Assembly (NCBI GenBank): GCA_963691655.1
Contig: OY829330.1
Span: 20,301,224-20,365,223, forward strand
From: Toxonevra muliebris
Taxonomy: Eukaryota; Arthropoda; Insecta; Diptera; Pallopteridae
Direction: 5' to 3'
DNA: 64,000 bases
Part shown: piece by piece, positions 44,457-54,548 of the stretch
Position numbering within the stretch: the first letter of the stretch is position 1
Layout: every line of letters starts with the position of its first letter
Position numbers and translations under genes: made by a program
The notes under the pieces: model-generated
The model's input: the letters and a program-made list of their open reading frames with translations, nothing else
Told to the model about the DNA's origin: nothing
Databases searched by the model: none

Positions 44457-45181
44457 TCATTGTAGTCGCTGACGTACTCGCTGTAATCGAATATCGTGTT
44501 CCTCTTCCGTTGCTCCGTATACTAAAATTTCATCAATAAAATTACAACTACCCTCACACCCACTCAATATCTGTTCCATGATTTTCTGAAAAAGCTCGGG
44601 TGCGCAAGTAATGCCAAACATGAGACGAGTGTATCGAAACAGACCTCTATTTGTTATAAATGTAGTTATTTCTCGCGAGCTAGGTGAAATCTCAATCTGA
44701 TGGAACGCTTGTGCGATATCCAAACGAGAGAAAATTCGGCTTTTCCCAAGATGTGGCAAAAAGTCTTCAATGGTCGGTAGCGGATAATGTTCTCGTTCAA
44801 CCGCCTCATTGGCTTGTCTCATGTCTATACAAATGCGTATATCGTCTTGTTTTGGCACTGGAACCATTGGAGAAATCCATTTGGACCATCTACCCTCTCG
44901 ATTATTCCTTTCGCCAACAATTCGTCAATTTTAGCATCGACTTTCATCTGTAATGGCACCGGAATTCGAGGATATGGTTGGGCCACCGGTTTGACATCAG
45001 CTTTTAACGGAATATTGACCATGAAGCCTTTCATCTTGCTCAATTGCTCCACCGCTCCATTCTCGTCAATTTGTTCAACATTTTCGCCAATTTTCAATAC
45101 TTGCAGTGCTGTTGCAGTGTCTCGCCCCAACAAGAACTTGGCTAATTCGATAACGGCTTCGAATACACCCAACATCGTCAA
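44457..45181 (-). pseudogene. Gypsy protease remnant and reverse transcriptase, catalytic motif changed
   Basis: The 45181-44825 segment begins with the end of a protease-like region (FLLGRDTATALQVL) and enters the RT (GIIERVDGP). After a frameshift near 44870 the RT reads ICIDMRQANEAV, SRLDIAQAFHQIE (catalytic aspartate), GLFRYTRLMFGITCAPELFQ and FIDEILVYG. The usual xxDD box is FIDE, so the second aspartate is glutamate. The protease active-site region is absent, probably by deletion, since only 15 bp separate gag from this frame. Confidence 0.85.
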
Positions 45182-45196
45182 TACTTGACCCCCAAA

Positions 45197-46163
45197 TTAA
45201 TGTTTTGTTACTTTTCTTTTCTCGTTATTCTCAATCATTTGAATCATTGTGCCTTGCTTTTCTCCGTATTGCTTTTTCTCAGCTTGCTCCTGTTTGGTGT
45301 TTACATCATTCAATTTTATTTCGTTGAAATTGCGTTTTCTATTTTCTCTGCGTTCATTTCCTTCGCTACGGTCACCTCTAGTGAAACACTTCCGAGCAAA
45401 ATGATTCTTACCTCCGCACTTAGCGCATGCTTTACCCATAGCTGGACATTTACTGTCACTTGCCTTATGTCCTTTATAGCCGCATCGACTACAGTCACCA
45501 ATTAAATTCCGATTCTTTAGTCCTTGTTCGAACTTTGGTCTGACACTAATTTTATTCACTTCTTCAACTGAATCGAGAGGCTTTGTTTGATTTTCCTGCT
45601 GATCGAATATTTTCTGCTGCTCATTCACAGCTTCAATTACTTTTGCCAGTTTCAAAACGGCATTAAAATCATCGTCACCCCGCTCGAGTATCTTTCGACG
45701 CAACAAACTGGATGCACACCCTTCTGTGAGTTGATCTTTGATATTGCTTTCCATTTGCTCCCCAAATTCACATCGTTCTGCTTGTGTGCGTAAGCGCATC
45801 GCAAAGGCTTCTATTTTCTCATCAGATTTTTGCTTCATTCGTCTGAAGACATGTCGCTCGTACGTATTGTTCCGTTTTGGGGCGAAGAAATTTTCTAATT
45901 TTGCGATAGCTTCGTTATATTCGCTTACTTGGAAACACCCATATAAGTGGCCCTTTCTCGCCATTAACTGACGTTGGTTGGAGATTGAAATATACATTTT
46001 GAACCTTTGGCCCGGCATAATGAAGCAACATACTGCATTTCTCAGCGTCGTCATTGGTTTTACTGATTTTTGCAAACAGCTCAAATCCCCGAACCCAATT
46101 TCTCCATTCATTTGCACAGTCAACGCCATGTGGATCGTATTCAAATTGTTGGGGTCCTAACAA
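45197..46163 (-). pseudogene. Gypsy gag with two zinc knuckles
   Basis: The N-terminus (46163) starts MLGPQQFEYDP and includes a capsid-like region to about 45960, where one frameshift moves the frame. The rest runs open to 45197 with TYERHVFRRMKQKSDEKIEAF. Two knuckles follow, CSRCGYKGHKASDSKC and CAKCGGKNHFARKC, then a Lys/Arg-rich tail. The CPAMGKACAKCG spacing is characteristic of Mag-like gag. It would package element RNA. Confidence 0.85.
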
Positions 46164-46409
46164 GAACGGTGTGCGTTTCGTACCTGGAAATTATTTAATT
46201 TCAATTAATTTAAATTTTCCTTCCGAATTCCCATTGAATGTGGCATAAACTGCGCTATTTTGCATATACAGAACTATTTTTTCAGCAATTAACATGTAAT
46301 TTTATTTTAATGCATTCTATGTAAATTAAAAGGAAATACATCACGGAATTGAATCCAATGCCAATTCGACTTGATTTAACCCAACAATCAAACCATGACT
46401 GTTTCAATA

Positions 46410-46640
46410 CGGAATTTAATCCAACAATTTCAATATAATCGCTTATGTCGCATTCTGTGTATTTCAAAGAAAACACCCTACGGAATTTAATCCAACAATT
46501 TCAGTATAATCGCTTATGTCGCATTCTGTGTATTTCAAAGAAAATACACTACGGAATTTAATCCAACAATTTCAGTATAATCGCTTATGTCGCATTCTGT
46601 GTATTTCAAAGAAAATACACTACGGAATTTAATCCAATAC
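46410..46640. repeat. 71-bp tandem repeat in the gypsy leader, three copies
   Basis: CTTATGTCGCATTCTGTG recurs at about 46442, 46513 and 46584, 71 bp apart, with near-identical units (GGAATTTAATCCAACAATTT in each). Diverged partial copies extend toward 46290. The repeat lies between the 5' LTR and gag. Confidence 0.9.
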
Positions 46641-46741
46641 TAATTAACGGGATTCAGCCCAACAACCCACTACGATTGACTTATTTCTATATATTACATA
46701 AAAAAAATTTTAAATGAAACATAAACTATTTCACCACAAGT

Positions 46742-46841
46742 TCGAATGAATTTTTATTTCTATCCTAGTTCTGACAAAACAATAAATAACATTACATTGA
46801 TAGTTCTGACAATAATAATAATAATCGATATCGATACTACA
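46742..46841 (-). repeat. 5' LTR of the gypsy element (100 bp)
   Basis: This is the direct-repeat partner of 42202-42301. On the minus strand TGGTGAAATAG starts five bases after the LTR and could be the primer-binding site. The matching tRNA was not identified. Confidence 0.75.
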
Positions 46842-46849
46842 AGCATCAA

Positions 46850-47090
46850 GACATCTTCTTGAGAAAGTATTTCCTCGACAACCTGTCCGATTGCTCGGCA
46901 GTCAGTCCAAAGAATCTGCTAGATTACCTAAACTCCACGGGGTGGGTAAGAGCCCAGCTGGGGTAGTAAGAGTCCAGCTTTAATTTTAGTTAGGTGAGAA
47001 AGTGGTTTCAAAACGGCGTTATAGCGCTATTTCTGACTCACAGTGGGTCTACTGTGGGTCAGTCTCCTTAACCAACCATCCAAAAGTAGA
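46850..47090 (+). mobile_element. 3' end fragment of a LOA-like LINE
   Basis: The sequence matches, in the opposite orientation, the last 230 bp of the LINE at 50488-50720: shared TATTTCCTCGA, CTCGGCAGTCAGTCCAAA, CCTAAACTC, GGGGTGGGT and CTTAACCAACCA. It includes the end of the coding region and the 3' tail. Confidence 0.82.
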
Positions 47091-47797
47091 AACACTGCGT
47101 CGACAATTGAAAACGGACCTGTATCTGATTGGAAAAAGGTGATTTCATACATATATTTTAGTATGCATTTTTCTAATTAAACACATAAATAGGTTTGGAT
47201 GGATTAGAAGACAAACATTAGGAAGAAAATAGCGCAGAACTCCAACGCTAGAGCGAACCGCGACGGCCTATAAGTTCGTTTTGTCTTCCACAGAAGCGTC
47301 AATTGCCAAATATGTGGAATTTACACGGTAATTGAAGGTGGAACCGGAACTACACAGGTTGGTCCCCCTTCCACTTTTGAAAATGTAGACAGCACAAGCT
47401 CCAATGAGGATATGCCGTCCACCTCGAGAGGTGCTGTGGTCGTTGCTGCTTGTTCTGCTGCCCCTAGTACCGCCGCCTCTTCCACTGTAGCCACTTCCAC
47501 GGCTGCCAACGCTGCCGCTGTAAATGTTCGCCTTTTAATTTTTACGCTAGCATATTGGTTTTTGGCTTCAATATTTAGCGCATATACAATTAAAGCATTA
47601 ATATATTTAAATTTTCACAACTTGTTTTGTTTTTTCCTTGCGCCAACAATCAGCTGATTGAAAATTACAGCGAGTTGCAAACATTACAACGAGTTAAAAC
47701 AAAATAGTGAATATGAATTAACTCGGTTTCTAGAACACCAAAAACAACTTCACTCGATTTCAAATTCACTTTCACTCGGATTCTGGAACATGCCTGA
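47091..47797 (+). other. Unassigned part of the TIR element, with an Ala/Ser/Thr-rich frame
   Basis: A plus-strand frame from about 47323 to 47580 reads IEGGTGTTQVGPPSTFENVD, then an Ala/Thr/Ser-rich run (AAPSTAASSTVATSTAANAA). GC content is higher here. It could be a remnant exon of the element's own gene, but no domain identifies it. The last 90 bp are the right terminal inverted repeat. Confidence 0.4.
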
Positions 47798-48654
47798 ATA
47801 AATGTCAAATAATACCGCCGGAATAAGTAAAAAGGCGATGAAAGGAACAATGGAAGGGGGGAGAAGGGTTCCGCATCTAGTAAAAATTTATATAAAGCGA
47901 ATCTTGATAATTAAAGCTAAAAAAGAGTATGCACCAGACTCGTATGTAAAACACTTTTTTTAATTAATGCAACAAACACGTAAAGTACGCTCATGTGTAA
48001 GATATACTTGAGCGCACTTAAGTTTCGTGCACTTTTTAAACAATGTGTTGGCAACGCTTAATCAAGCTACAGTTATATTTGCAAATGTCATTTCATCAAT
48101 CAATCAATCATGTCAATCTTTTCTGGGAACTTTCCTAATGTTTTAGTTTTATGTGTTCAATCCAATGTGGAGCCAACAAATTTTTTTTTTAAATCAATTA
48201 AATAATTTTGTTTTTAATTTTGTTGGCTCCACATGGAATCCTAATGTAAGTACAACAAAAAAAGATTCCATTATTTACTTGCGGTGTTTGAGTGGCTAGG
48301 TTCTAATGCAAAAAATTCAAATCGTCAGTTAAAATAAAGAATTTTCTTAATAGTCGTGTTCATCAACCCAAAAAAAAAAACTGTTGGAAAATCTCGCGCA
48401 CAAAATTTTTGTTTCATTCTTTTTACAATAATTTGAAACATGAAAATAACTGATATAATAATAATATTAAAAATTACACTGTGTGACAGTGAAAATATAC
48501 TTTCCTCGATACATAGCTCAAATTGTTGGTATAGTCAAGTCTAGTCAAGCAGAAATTTTTAAGTGACCCTCAAAATCTGGACTTAGGACCGAAAAACCCA
48601 TTTTTGATAGGTTAAGACATATACTTACCCATAATTTTATTTTAATTATCCGAC
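47798..48654. other. Unassigned AT-rich sequence with one hairpin
   Basis: No coding motif was found. The notable feature is the inverted repeat at 48165-48234, listed separately. Confidence 0.4.
48165..48234. repeat. Perfect 16-bp inverted repeat (hairpin)
   Basis: ATGTGGAGCCAACAAA (48165-48180) is exactly complementary to TTTGTTGGCTCCACAT (48219-48234), with an A/T-only spacer. It could be a small MITE or the core of one. No target duplication was placed. Confidence 0.7.
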
Positions 48655-49330
48655 GAGTAAATTTTTATATTTCATTCAAAAGAAGATGATATACTCGGCT
48701 TATTGATTTTATGGATTTCGAAAATGTGCGTTAGGTGCGTTTGAAAGATGAAACGCTTGTCGTCAAATCTGGCCACGAGGAGATCTATTGCTTTTTGATA
48801 ATTGGGCGCCGTTACTTCCAGCGACTGTATGAGTCGCGAAGCACTGTGTGTGAGACACGACCGAAGGTACTGACATTTTTCGATTTCTGATAGTTATTGT
48901 TGTCAACGAGGACCGAAAACATATTATAAAAATCGAGCCATTCAGTGTAACTTTCGCTGAATTTTGTAAGCTGCAGTTTCGGCAAATTTACATTACGCCG
49001 TGGCGAAGATGGCGCTCTAACATGTCCTCTTTGACCTTGAGCTGCGTTTCGGACATGCCGGCAAGCTGTGGGATTTCGGTGCGCGCAGTTTCGATGCACT
49101 CCAAAGATGATCACGTTGCATGATTTCTACGCGGATATTTCCCGTACCGGCGTGTGCAGTGGAAGGAGTTTGTTGTTCCTCTTCAAACGATAAAAAGTCA
49201 ATGTTCCCGAACATTCTTCAAATTTAACCTTAAATATTAACTCAAACGACAACGACACGTGGTAGCCGTATCCGGCTCGAAGGACCGTATGGTGAATCCC
49301 AAAGCGTTTTTTGGGACTCTTACGATTATA
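48655..49330 (-). pseudogene. BEL/Pao gag N-terminal relic (third BEL family)
   Basis: Frames on the minus strand read an N-terminal 65-residue piece from 49214. Then comes NLPKLQLTKFSESYTEWLDF and YNMFSVLVDNN, the conserved BEL gag start (LPKL.LP.FSG....W..F...F...V). Frameshifted remnants then extend to about 48655. The leader upstream contains TCCTTCGAGCCGGAT, a phrase common near the start of BEL elements. No pol is present. It is a separate insertion from the two BELs further right. Confidence 0.72.
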
Positions 49331-50487
49331 CTTAAATTAAAACTCAATATTTCATATTCCCTGTTTACTAATTAAGAACGATGAGTTGCTCGATGCGACC
49401 GTATAGTTTGACATCCAAAAACCGAAGACCCGAAAAGTTGTGCTGTACCTCTCAATGTTATAGCGAGATTTCTAAGCGAAGGTGAAGACGAAGAGGTGAT
49501 ATGGTGGTGAAGGTGTATGCTCATGCATACGCGTTGGATTGCAAGCTGTTGTTGTTGTTCGAAGAAATATAGAAAGAATAAATGATTACGATGAATGGTG
49601 CTAACGATGGTAGAGTAGGGTGATAAAAATTAGCAAAGAACCGTTAAAGTTGAAGAGTAGTAAATTCTCATCGAAGATTTCTGACGAAAGACTATTTTAG
49701 TAAATAATTTTTATTATTTGAGGGGCCTCCAACAGATCGCATATTTTCGGTAAAAAAAACTAAAAATATTGCATGTAATTTAACAAACAAAAGACAAAAA
49801 CAATTCAATTTAAAATATAAAATGAATTTATAAAAACAACAAAAAATGTAAAATGAACATAAAAAGTTTAACATAAATCGTAGTTAAGTAAATATGTAAA
49901 TGATAATGAGATCAATCCTTATACATATATTGTTTTATTGGCGTAAACAATAAATTTTTTTTTGAAGTTTTCAAATACAAAGCTTTCCCGATTGGGTCTT
50001 AAAAAATGTTTCTATAAAGAAAAAGATCGCTCTACATCAACACTCGGATGATAGGAGCATAATTGAAAGCACGAAATTCATTTATAGAATAGTTGTTTAT
50101 AGACAAATTTTCTTCATTAAATTCCAAATTTACATATCTTACCGGGATATCAATAGTTCTCAAAAAACTTTTTAATTGTAGATTGTAAAATACAATGGAA
50201 TATCTGCTGAAATAAAAGCTTGGCATAAATCCAAACAAAATATTTTAAGCCCAGCTGCTAAGAGGTAGTAATCAAGGGCTGTATTGTTTTATCTGAGCGC
50301 CGATCATTCAATTCTTTAAGTTTCTGGCTTTTCAAATGCTAGTCAATTTTTTCGCAGCTTAGTAAAAGGTTATCAAAATTATTAGAAAATTATAAATATT
50401 TAAATAAAAAACAAGAAGTAAAATATGCAAAAATATGCACAGTTTCCCAAAAATATGCATTTATTGTAAAATATTCAAAAATATGCA
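49331..50487. other. Unassigned AT-rich sequence
   Basis: The part next to the BEL gag relic may be its leader or LTR, but no second LTR was found. The remainder shows no gene. The short frames at 49692-49874 and 50032-50238 are Phe/Ile/Asn-rich low complexity. Confidence 0.4.
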
Positions 50488-52084
50488 TTTATTGTTGGTT
50501 GGTTGGTTAAGGCGGCAGATCCACAGAAGACCCACTGTGAATCACAATTAGCGCTGTAGCGCCGTTTTGGAACCGCGTCCTCACCGAACTGGAATTAATG
50601 ATGTACTCTTACTAAACCCACCCCGTTGAGTTTAGGTATCCTAGCAGATTATTTGGACTGACTGCCGAGCTATCAGACAAGCTATCGAGGAAATACTTCC
50701 CCAGGAACCTATATCTTGTCCTCGCCAAGGCTAGATATTCACAAAGAAAATGGAAGATTCTTTTTCATCTAAGTTTCCGCAACTACTGCAATGGGTGTTA
50801 AAAGGGATACACAGTTTTTTTGCATGGGTACCTATACACCAGTAACCGATGTAGACTGCTGTTAACCTAGCAGTGCCGGTACGATCCCTAGTTAAAAGCT
50901 CGCGAGACCAATCCTCATTATATGAGGGCCATGTCGCCCGTGAGGTAGCGCAGGTTGTTAGGGACTTCCACCTCCGATTAGCCAGTTGAAGACAGTGCAG
51001 GTACATGCCTCTCTTGATGACTCCCAAGGGGACTAGAACCGGTACCCCCAAAGATTCGTCAAGAGAGGCTCCTGAGCGCGCCAATTCATCAGCTTTCTCA
51101 TTCCCTTCAATGTTCCTATGGCCGGGAACCCAGATGAGAGTGATGCCAGCATAATGATTTAGCTCGCTCAGTACCTCTTTGCACTCCTTAACTAGCTTTG
51201 ATTTTATGGTGGTGGATTGAAGCGATTTTATTGCTGCCTGTCTGTCGATGAAAATAGTGACCCTACACCTGTCTGTGATGTGACGCTTTATTAGTCGACA
51301 AGCCTCTCTAATAGCCAAAACTTCAGCCTGAAAAACCGAAGCATCATTAGGTAAACGTAAACATTGGTTTATTTCCACCTGCGGTGAGTGCACCCCCGCA
51401 CCCACACCGCAGGCCATTTTTGAACCATCAGTAAAAATGGGAATGTCATATTCTGTTAAAAAGCTTTTTTCGTTCCATTCTGCCCTAGTAAGAAATCTTA
51501 CCTTAAAATCGCTTTTGAAATACAGTTGTGGTATGATGTAATCTGTTCCTCTGAACATGAAGTTTGGTATAGTACTTAAAACTTTACTGTGCCCGTAAGT
51601 ACGTTCGGCCCAATAACCGGTGCCAAGGGTCTTAAGCCTTACCGCGCTATTGAAGGCAATATTTTTTATATGAAGGTCAATAGGAAGGAGATGTAGCATT
51701 ACGTTCAGAGCATCCGTAGTACAAGTACGTAAGGCTCCTGTAATACCAACACATTCTGTTCTCTGAACTCTACTGAGCTTCCGAATAATGTAACTCTTAC
51801 CTTGAGCTGGCCACCAAACTATTGCACCGTAAGTTAGTATTGGACGCACTATTGCTGTATACAGCCAGTGTGTAATATGAGGCCGCAAGCCCCATCTTTT
51901 GCCAAATAGCCTGTTGCAGGAATAATAGGCCACACAGGCTTTCCTCACCCGTAACTCTATATTGGGTCTCCAATTTAGTTTTGCGTCCAGAAAAAACCCC
52001 CAAGTAATTGGCCTGAACTGATAGTGTCAATTGATGTCCATTCAGAGTAGGAAGGTTGAAGGTTGGAGTTTTGGTCTTAGTGGT
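50488..52084 (-). mobile_element. LOA-like RNase H LINE, 3' part (continues at 57929)
   Basis: The minus strand carries the RT thumb, RNase H, C-terminal domain and a 3' untranslated region ending in repeated CCAA (TTAACCAACCAACCAAC). The 5' neighbour in the element is at 57929-58330. The BEL at 52085-57928 lies between, and the frame resumes exactly across it with one copy of GTGGT. Confidence 0.88.
50625..52084 (-). pseudogene. LOA-like LINE ORF2 C-terminal half: thumb and RNase H
   Basis: From 51948 the protein shows the thumb phrase RWGLRPHITHWLYTAIVRPI and LTYGAIVWWPA. The RNase H that follows has its catalytic residues TDGSKM, FQAEVLAI, IFIDRQAAIKSL and GNEKADELA. The terminal zinc motif starts CSSCGNLDEKESS, where a one-base deletion at about 50768 shifts the frame. 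In the other frame it continues HFLCEY and on to a stop near 50625. A frame offset also lies near 51948, since 52084-51960 reads in a neighbouring frame (LPTLNGHQLTLSVQANYLGV). RNase H in this LINE group removes template RNA. Confidence 0.86.
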
Positions 52085-52331
52085 TGTAGGAGTTTTTAAA
52101 GAAATAGTTTTTTATGTTTAATTTATTTTATTAACGTTAGAGCAATTACAATTAGTTTTAGTTTTTTTATACACGTGGTGTTACTCTTAAAGGTTATCTT
52201 CAACCGTAATAACGGATGAGTCAAGAAAACTGTAAAAAAAAGAATATAATGTAAAATACACAAAAGCTAATGTTGCCACAGTTAGTGTTCAAAAGAGATG
52301 CTGCCATACTAATTTCCTAGAATCCCCAACA
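52085..52331 (-). repeat. BEL-1 3' LTR, 247 bp
   Basis: On the plus strand it starts TGTAGGAGTTTTTAAAG and ends CTAGAATCCCCAACA. On the coding strand it runs TGTTGGGG to CTACA. It matches 57682-57928 over its whole length. Confidence 0.96.
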
Positions 52332-52342
52332 TTTTCCCCCAC
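52332..52342 (-). other. BEL-1 polypurine tract
   Basis: On the coding strand GTGGGGGAAAA directly precedes the 3' LTR, the position where plus-strand DNA synthesis is primed. Confidence 0.75.
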
Positions 52343-52381
52343 AACGAACGACTGTTCGTAATTACGTAAACAATTATGAAA

Positions 52382-53850
52382 TTAGAAATCTGTGGGCAGC
52401 GTGTCTTCCGGAAGGTTGTTGACTGGCAGCAAACAAACTTTTGATATTGGTCGCTTAAGATCTTTTCCGTTGCAGTGTACAGTGACAACGCGCACAAGGC
52501 GATCGGACCCAGGATGCAACTCTTTAACTCTTGCTAATGGCCAATTTCCAGGGCTACCCTTTTCGTGTAGCAATAGTACTAAGTCCCCAACTTGAAGATT
52601 GCGGTGAACCTTGTTCCACTTAGGCCTAGCCTGAAGTCTGCACATATATTCATTTGTCCATCGTTTCCAAAAATGCTGTTTTGTTTTTTCTATTGCTTTC
52701 CAGCGACTAAGGCGGTTTATATTTGCGTCGAGTAAGCTTTCATCTGGAATACACATAGTGGGTTCACCTATTAAAAAATGTGCTGGTGTTAGTGCAGCGA
52801 AGTCTGATGTATCAGAAGAGAGCGGGCATAGAGGTCGTGAATTTAAACAGCTTTTTACTTGTGCGAGAAGAGTACACAATTCCTCGTAGTACACAATATG
52901 CGGTCACGCATTATGCGTCGAAGATGGTGTTTCGTAGATTTAACGCCCGCCTCCCATAATCCACCAAAGTTCGGTGACGCTGGCGGTATAAAGTGCCATG
53001 TTGTACCTTGATTGGAAAGCATTTCAGGCAGTGACATTTTGCTGCGATGATGCATAACTTGCAGCTCTTTATTAGCGCCGATGAAGGTGGTACCACAGTC
53101 GGAATAAAGATCAGTGCAGGCCCCTCTTCTAGATACAAATCGTTGAAACGCTGATATGAATGCAGCTGTACTTAGATCTGTCACTGCCTCTAAATGTATA
53201 GCTTTTGTGCACATGCAGATGAAAAGGCAGATATAGCCTTTTGTTGTTTTGGCTGTTCGTAAAGTTGATTGCTTAATGGTCATAGGACCGGCATAGTCAA
53301 GACCACTATGCTTAAACGCTCTTGTAGGTTGAATACGTACTGATGGCAAATTGCCCATCAGTTGTTGATACGCACGAGCTTTGTACTTGAAGCATACAAC
53401 GCATTTACGCTGGATAAATTTTGCTAAATTACGCGCTGAGATTATCCAGTAGCGCTGCATTACAAAGGCTTGCATCAATTGAAGGCCGCCATGCAATGTG
53501 CGCTTGTGCGCATCTGCAAAAATTAAACTGGACAATGGACTACGTTTAGAAAGTACAATTGGATGCTTTAATTGATACGGCAAATCTGCATTGGTGATTC
53601 TTCCACCTACTCGTAGTATATTGTTGTCATCGAGAAATGGACTTAGTTGTATTATCTTGCTGTGTTTTGGAAGTTGCTTATTTTGTTGAAGACAGCTTAT
53701 CTCATCGTTAAAGCATACTGCTTGTGTTAATTTTATTAGTAAGTAGTTTGCACGTTTTAGTTCATAAGATTTAAGATAGCCGCTATCCTCTTTAAATACT
53801 GACTGTTTGATGTTATAATAAAATCTTAAAATGTATATGAAAACTTCAAT
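52382..53850 (-). pseudogene. BEL-1 integrase and C-terminal domain
   Basis: The frame runs open from about 53850 to 52855. It contains NILRVGGRI, the zinc-binding HKRTLHGG ... CVVC, and the catalytic residues in HSGLDYAGPM, LYSDCGTTFIGA and LWEAGVKSTK. A one-base shift near 52893 leads into 52894-52382, the BEL-specific C-terminal domain (LNSRPLCPL, LTPAHFLIGEP, GDLVLLLHEKGSPGNWPLAR and LHPGSDRLVRVV). Catalytic residues D, D and E are all present. The role is integration of the cDNA. Confidence 0.9.
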
Positions 53851-54548
53851 ATAAATTCTGGATAGTTGGCTTCGAGCGATTGGACCGTAGCAGCATTAAC
53901 AGTGCGCTGATTCTTTCTTATTTCTAATTCTGTGTGAGTAGCTTGAATTGACTTTGGCCATGTGGAGCTCGGCTGTTTGAGCCAGGAAGGGCCTTGCCAC
54001 CAAATATTATGTCTCAATAGTTGATCTGGCATTAAACCTCTAGACGCACAATCAGCTGGATTGTCGCCAGTTGGAACATAATTCCACTCGTTTACGTTAG
54101 TTAGTCGTTGTATGGTTGCCACCCTATTTGCTACATAGACTGACCATTTGGATGAGTGGCTTTTCAACCAACTCAGCACAGTTGTGCTATCACTCCAAAA
54201 AACACTGCTGTCGATACGCATTTCTATGGTTGATCTTATTGACGACAGGAGTTTTGCTAGCAAGGCCGCACCACAAAGTTCCAGTCGGGGAATCGTAACA
54301 GTTTTTAATGGTGCTACCTTGGTTTTTGATTGCAATAAACTGACAACAGTTTCCGAATCTTGCTTAACGACTCTGATGTAAACAACTGCTGCATACGCAG
54401 ATTGCGATGCATCGCAGAAACCATGCAACTCGACAGCACTCACTTGCGTTGACCCATACCATCGGGGAATACGAATTTGCTCAAGTTGCGTAAGAGAAGT
54501 GCGATAGTTTAGCCAGTCTTTCCCTATATCTGGAGGTAGGGGATCTTG
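53826..54548 (-). pseudogene. BEL-1 RNase H
   Basis: After the in-frame TAG at 54549-54551 the frame continues in phase. It shows ELHGFCDASQSAYAAVVY (catalytic aspartate), TIPRLELCGAALLAKL (glutamate) and VFWSDSTTVLSWL (aspartate). VPTGDNPADCASRG, hallmark of BEL RNase H, follows. A frameshift near 53840 connects it to integrase. Confidence 0.9.

Larger units (their letters stand above)
42202..46841 (-). mobile_element. Mag-lineage Ty3/gypsy LTR retrotransposon, 4.64 kb, inactive
   Basis: Two 100-bp direct repeats bound a minus-strand gag-pol with the order gag, RT, RNase H, integrase. Very short LTRs and a total near 4.6 kb fit the Mag lineage, as do the two gag zinc knuckles. The reading frame has several stops and frameshifts and lacks a protease. 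No target duplication is visible, so the outer LTR edges may be eroded or recombined. Confidence 0.83.
41809..47797. mobile_element. DNA transposon with CAGGCATGTTCC terminal inverted repeats, carrying nested elements
   Basis: The ends TCAGGCATGTTCCAGAAT and its inverted partner start an imperfect inverted repeat of about 80 bp with internal TGTTCTAGAA repeats. A perfect hairpin (AATTCACTTTC, GAGT loop) lies near 41823-41848. Flanks allow a 3-bp AAT duplication (element CAGG...CCTG) or a 4-bp ATAA one. A 3-bp duplication would suit PIF/Harbinger, but no DDE transposase was seen. A gypsy element and a LINE tail occupy most of the inside. Confidence 0.7.

Noticed and set aside
46842..46880. Target duplication for the gypsy element
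   Set aside because: Bases beside the two LTRs (CTGTATA on the left, AGCATC on the right) do not match under any nearby boundary.
47321..47509. 62-codon minus-strand Val/Ala-rich frame
   Set aside because: It is antisense to the Ala/Thr-rich plus-strand frame and a by-product of its codon bias.
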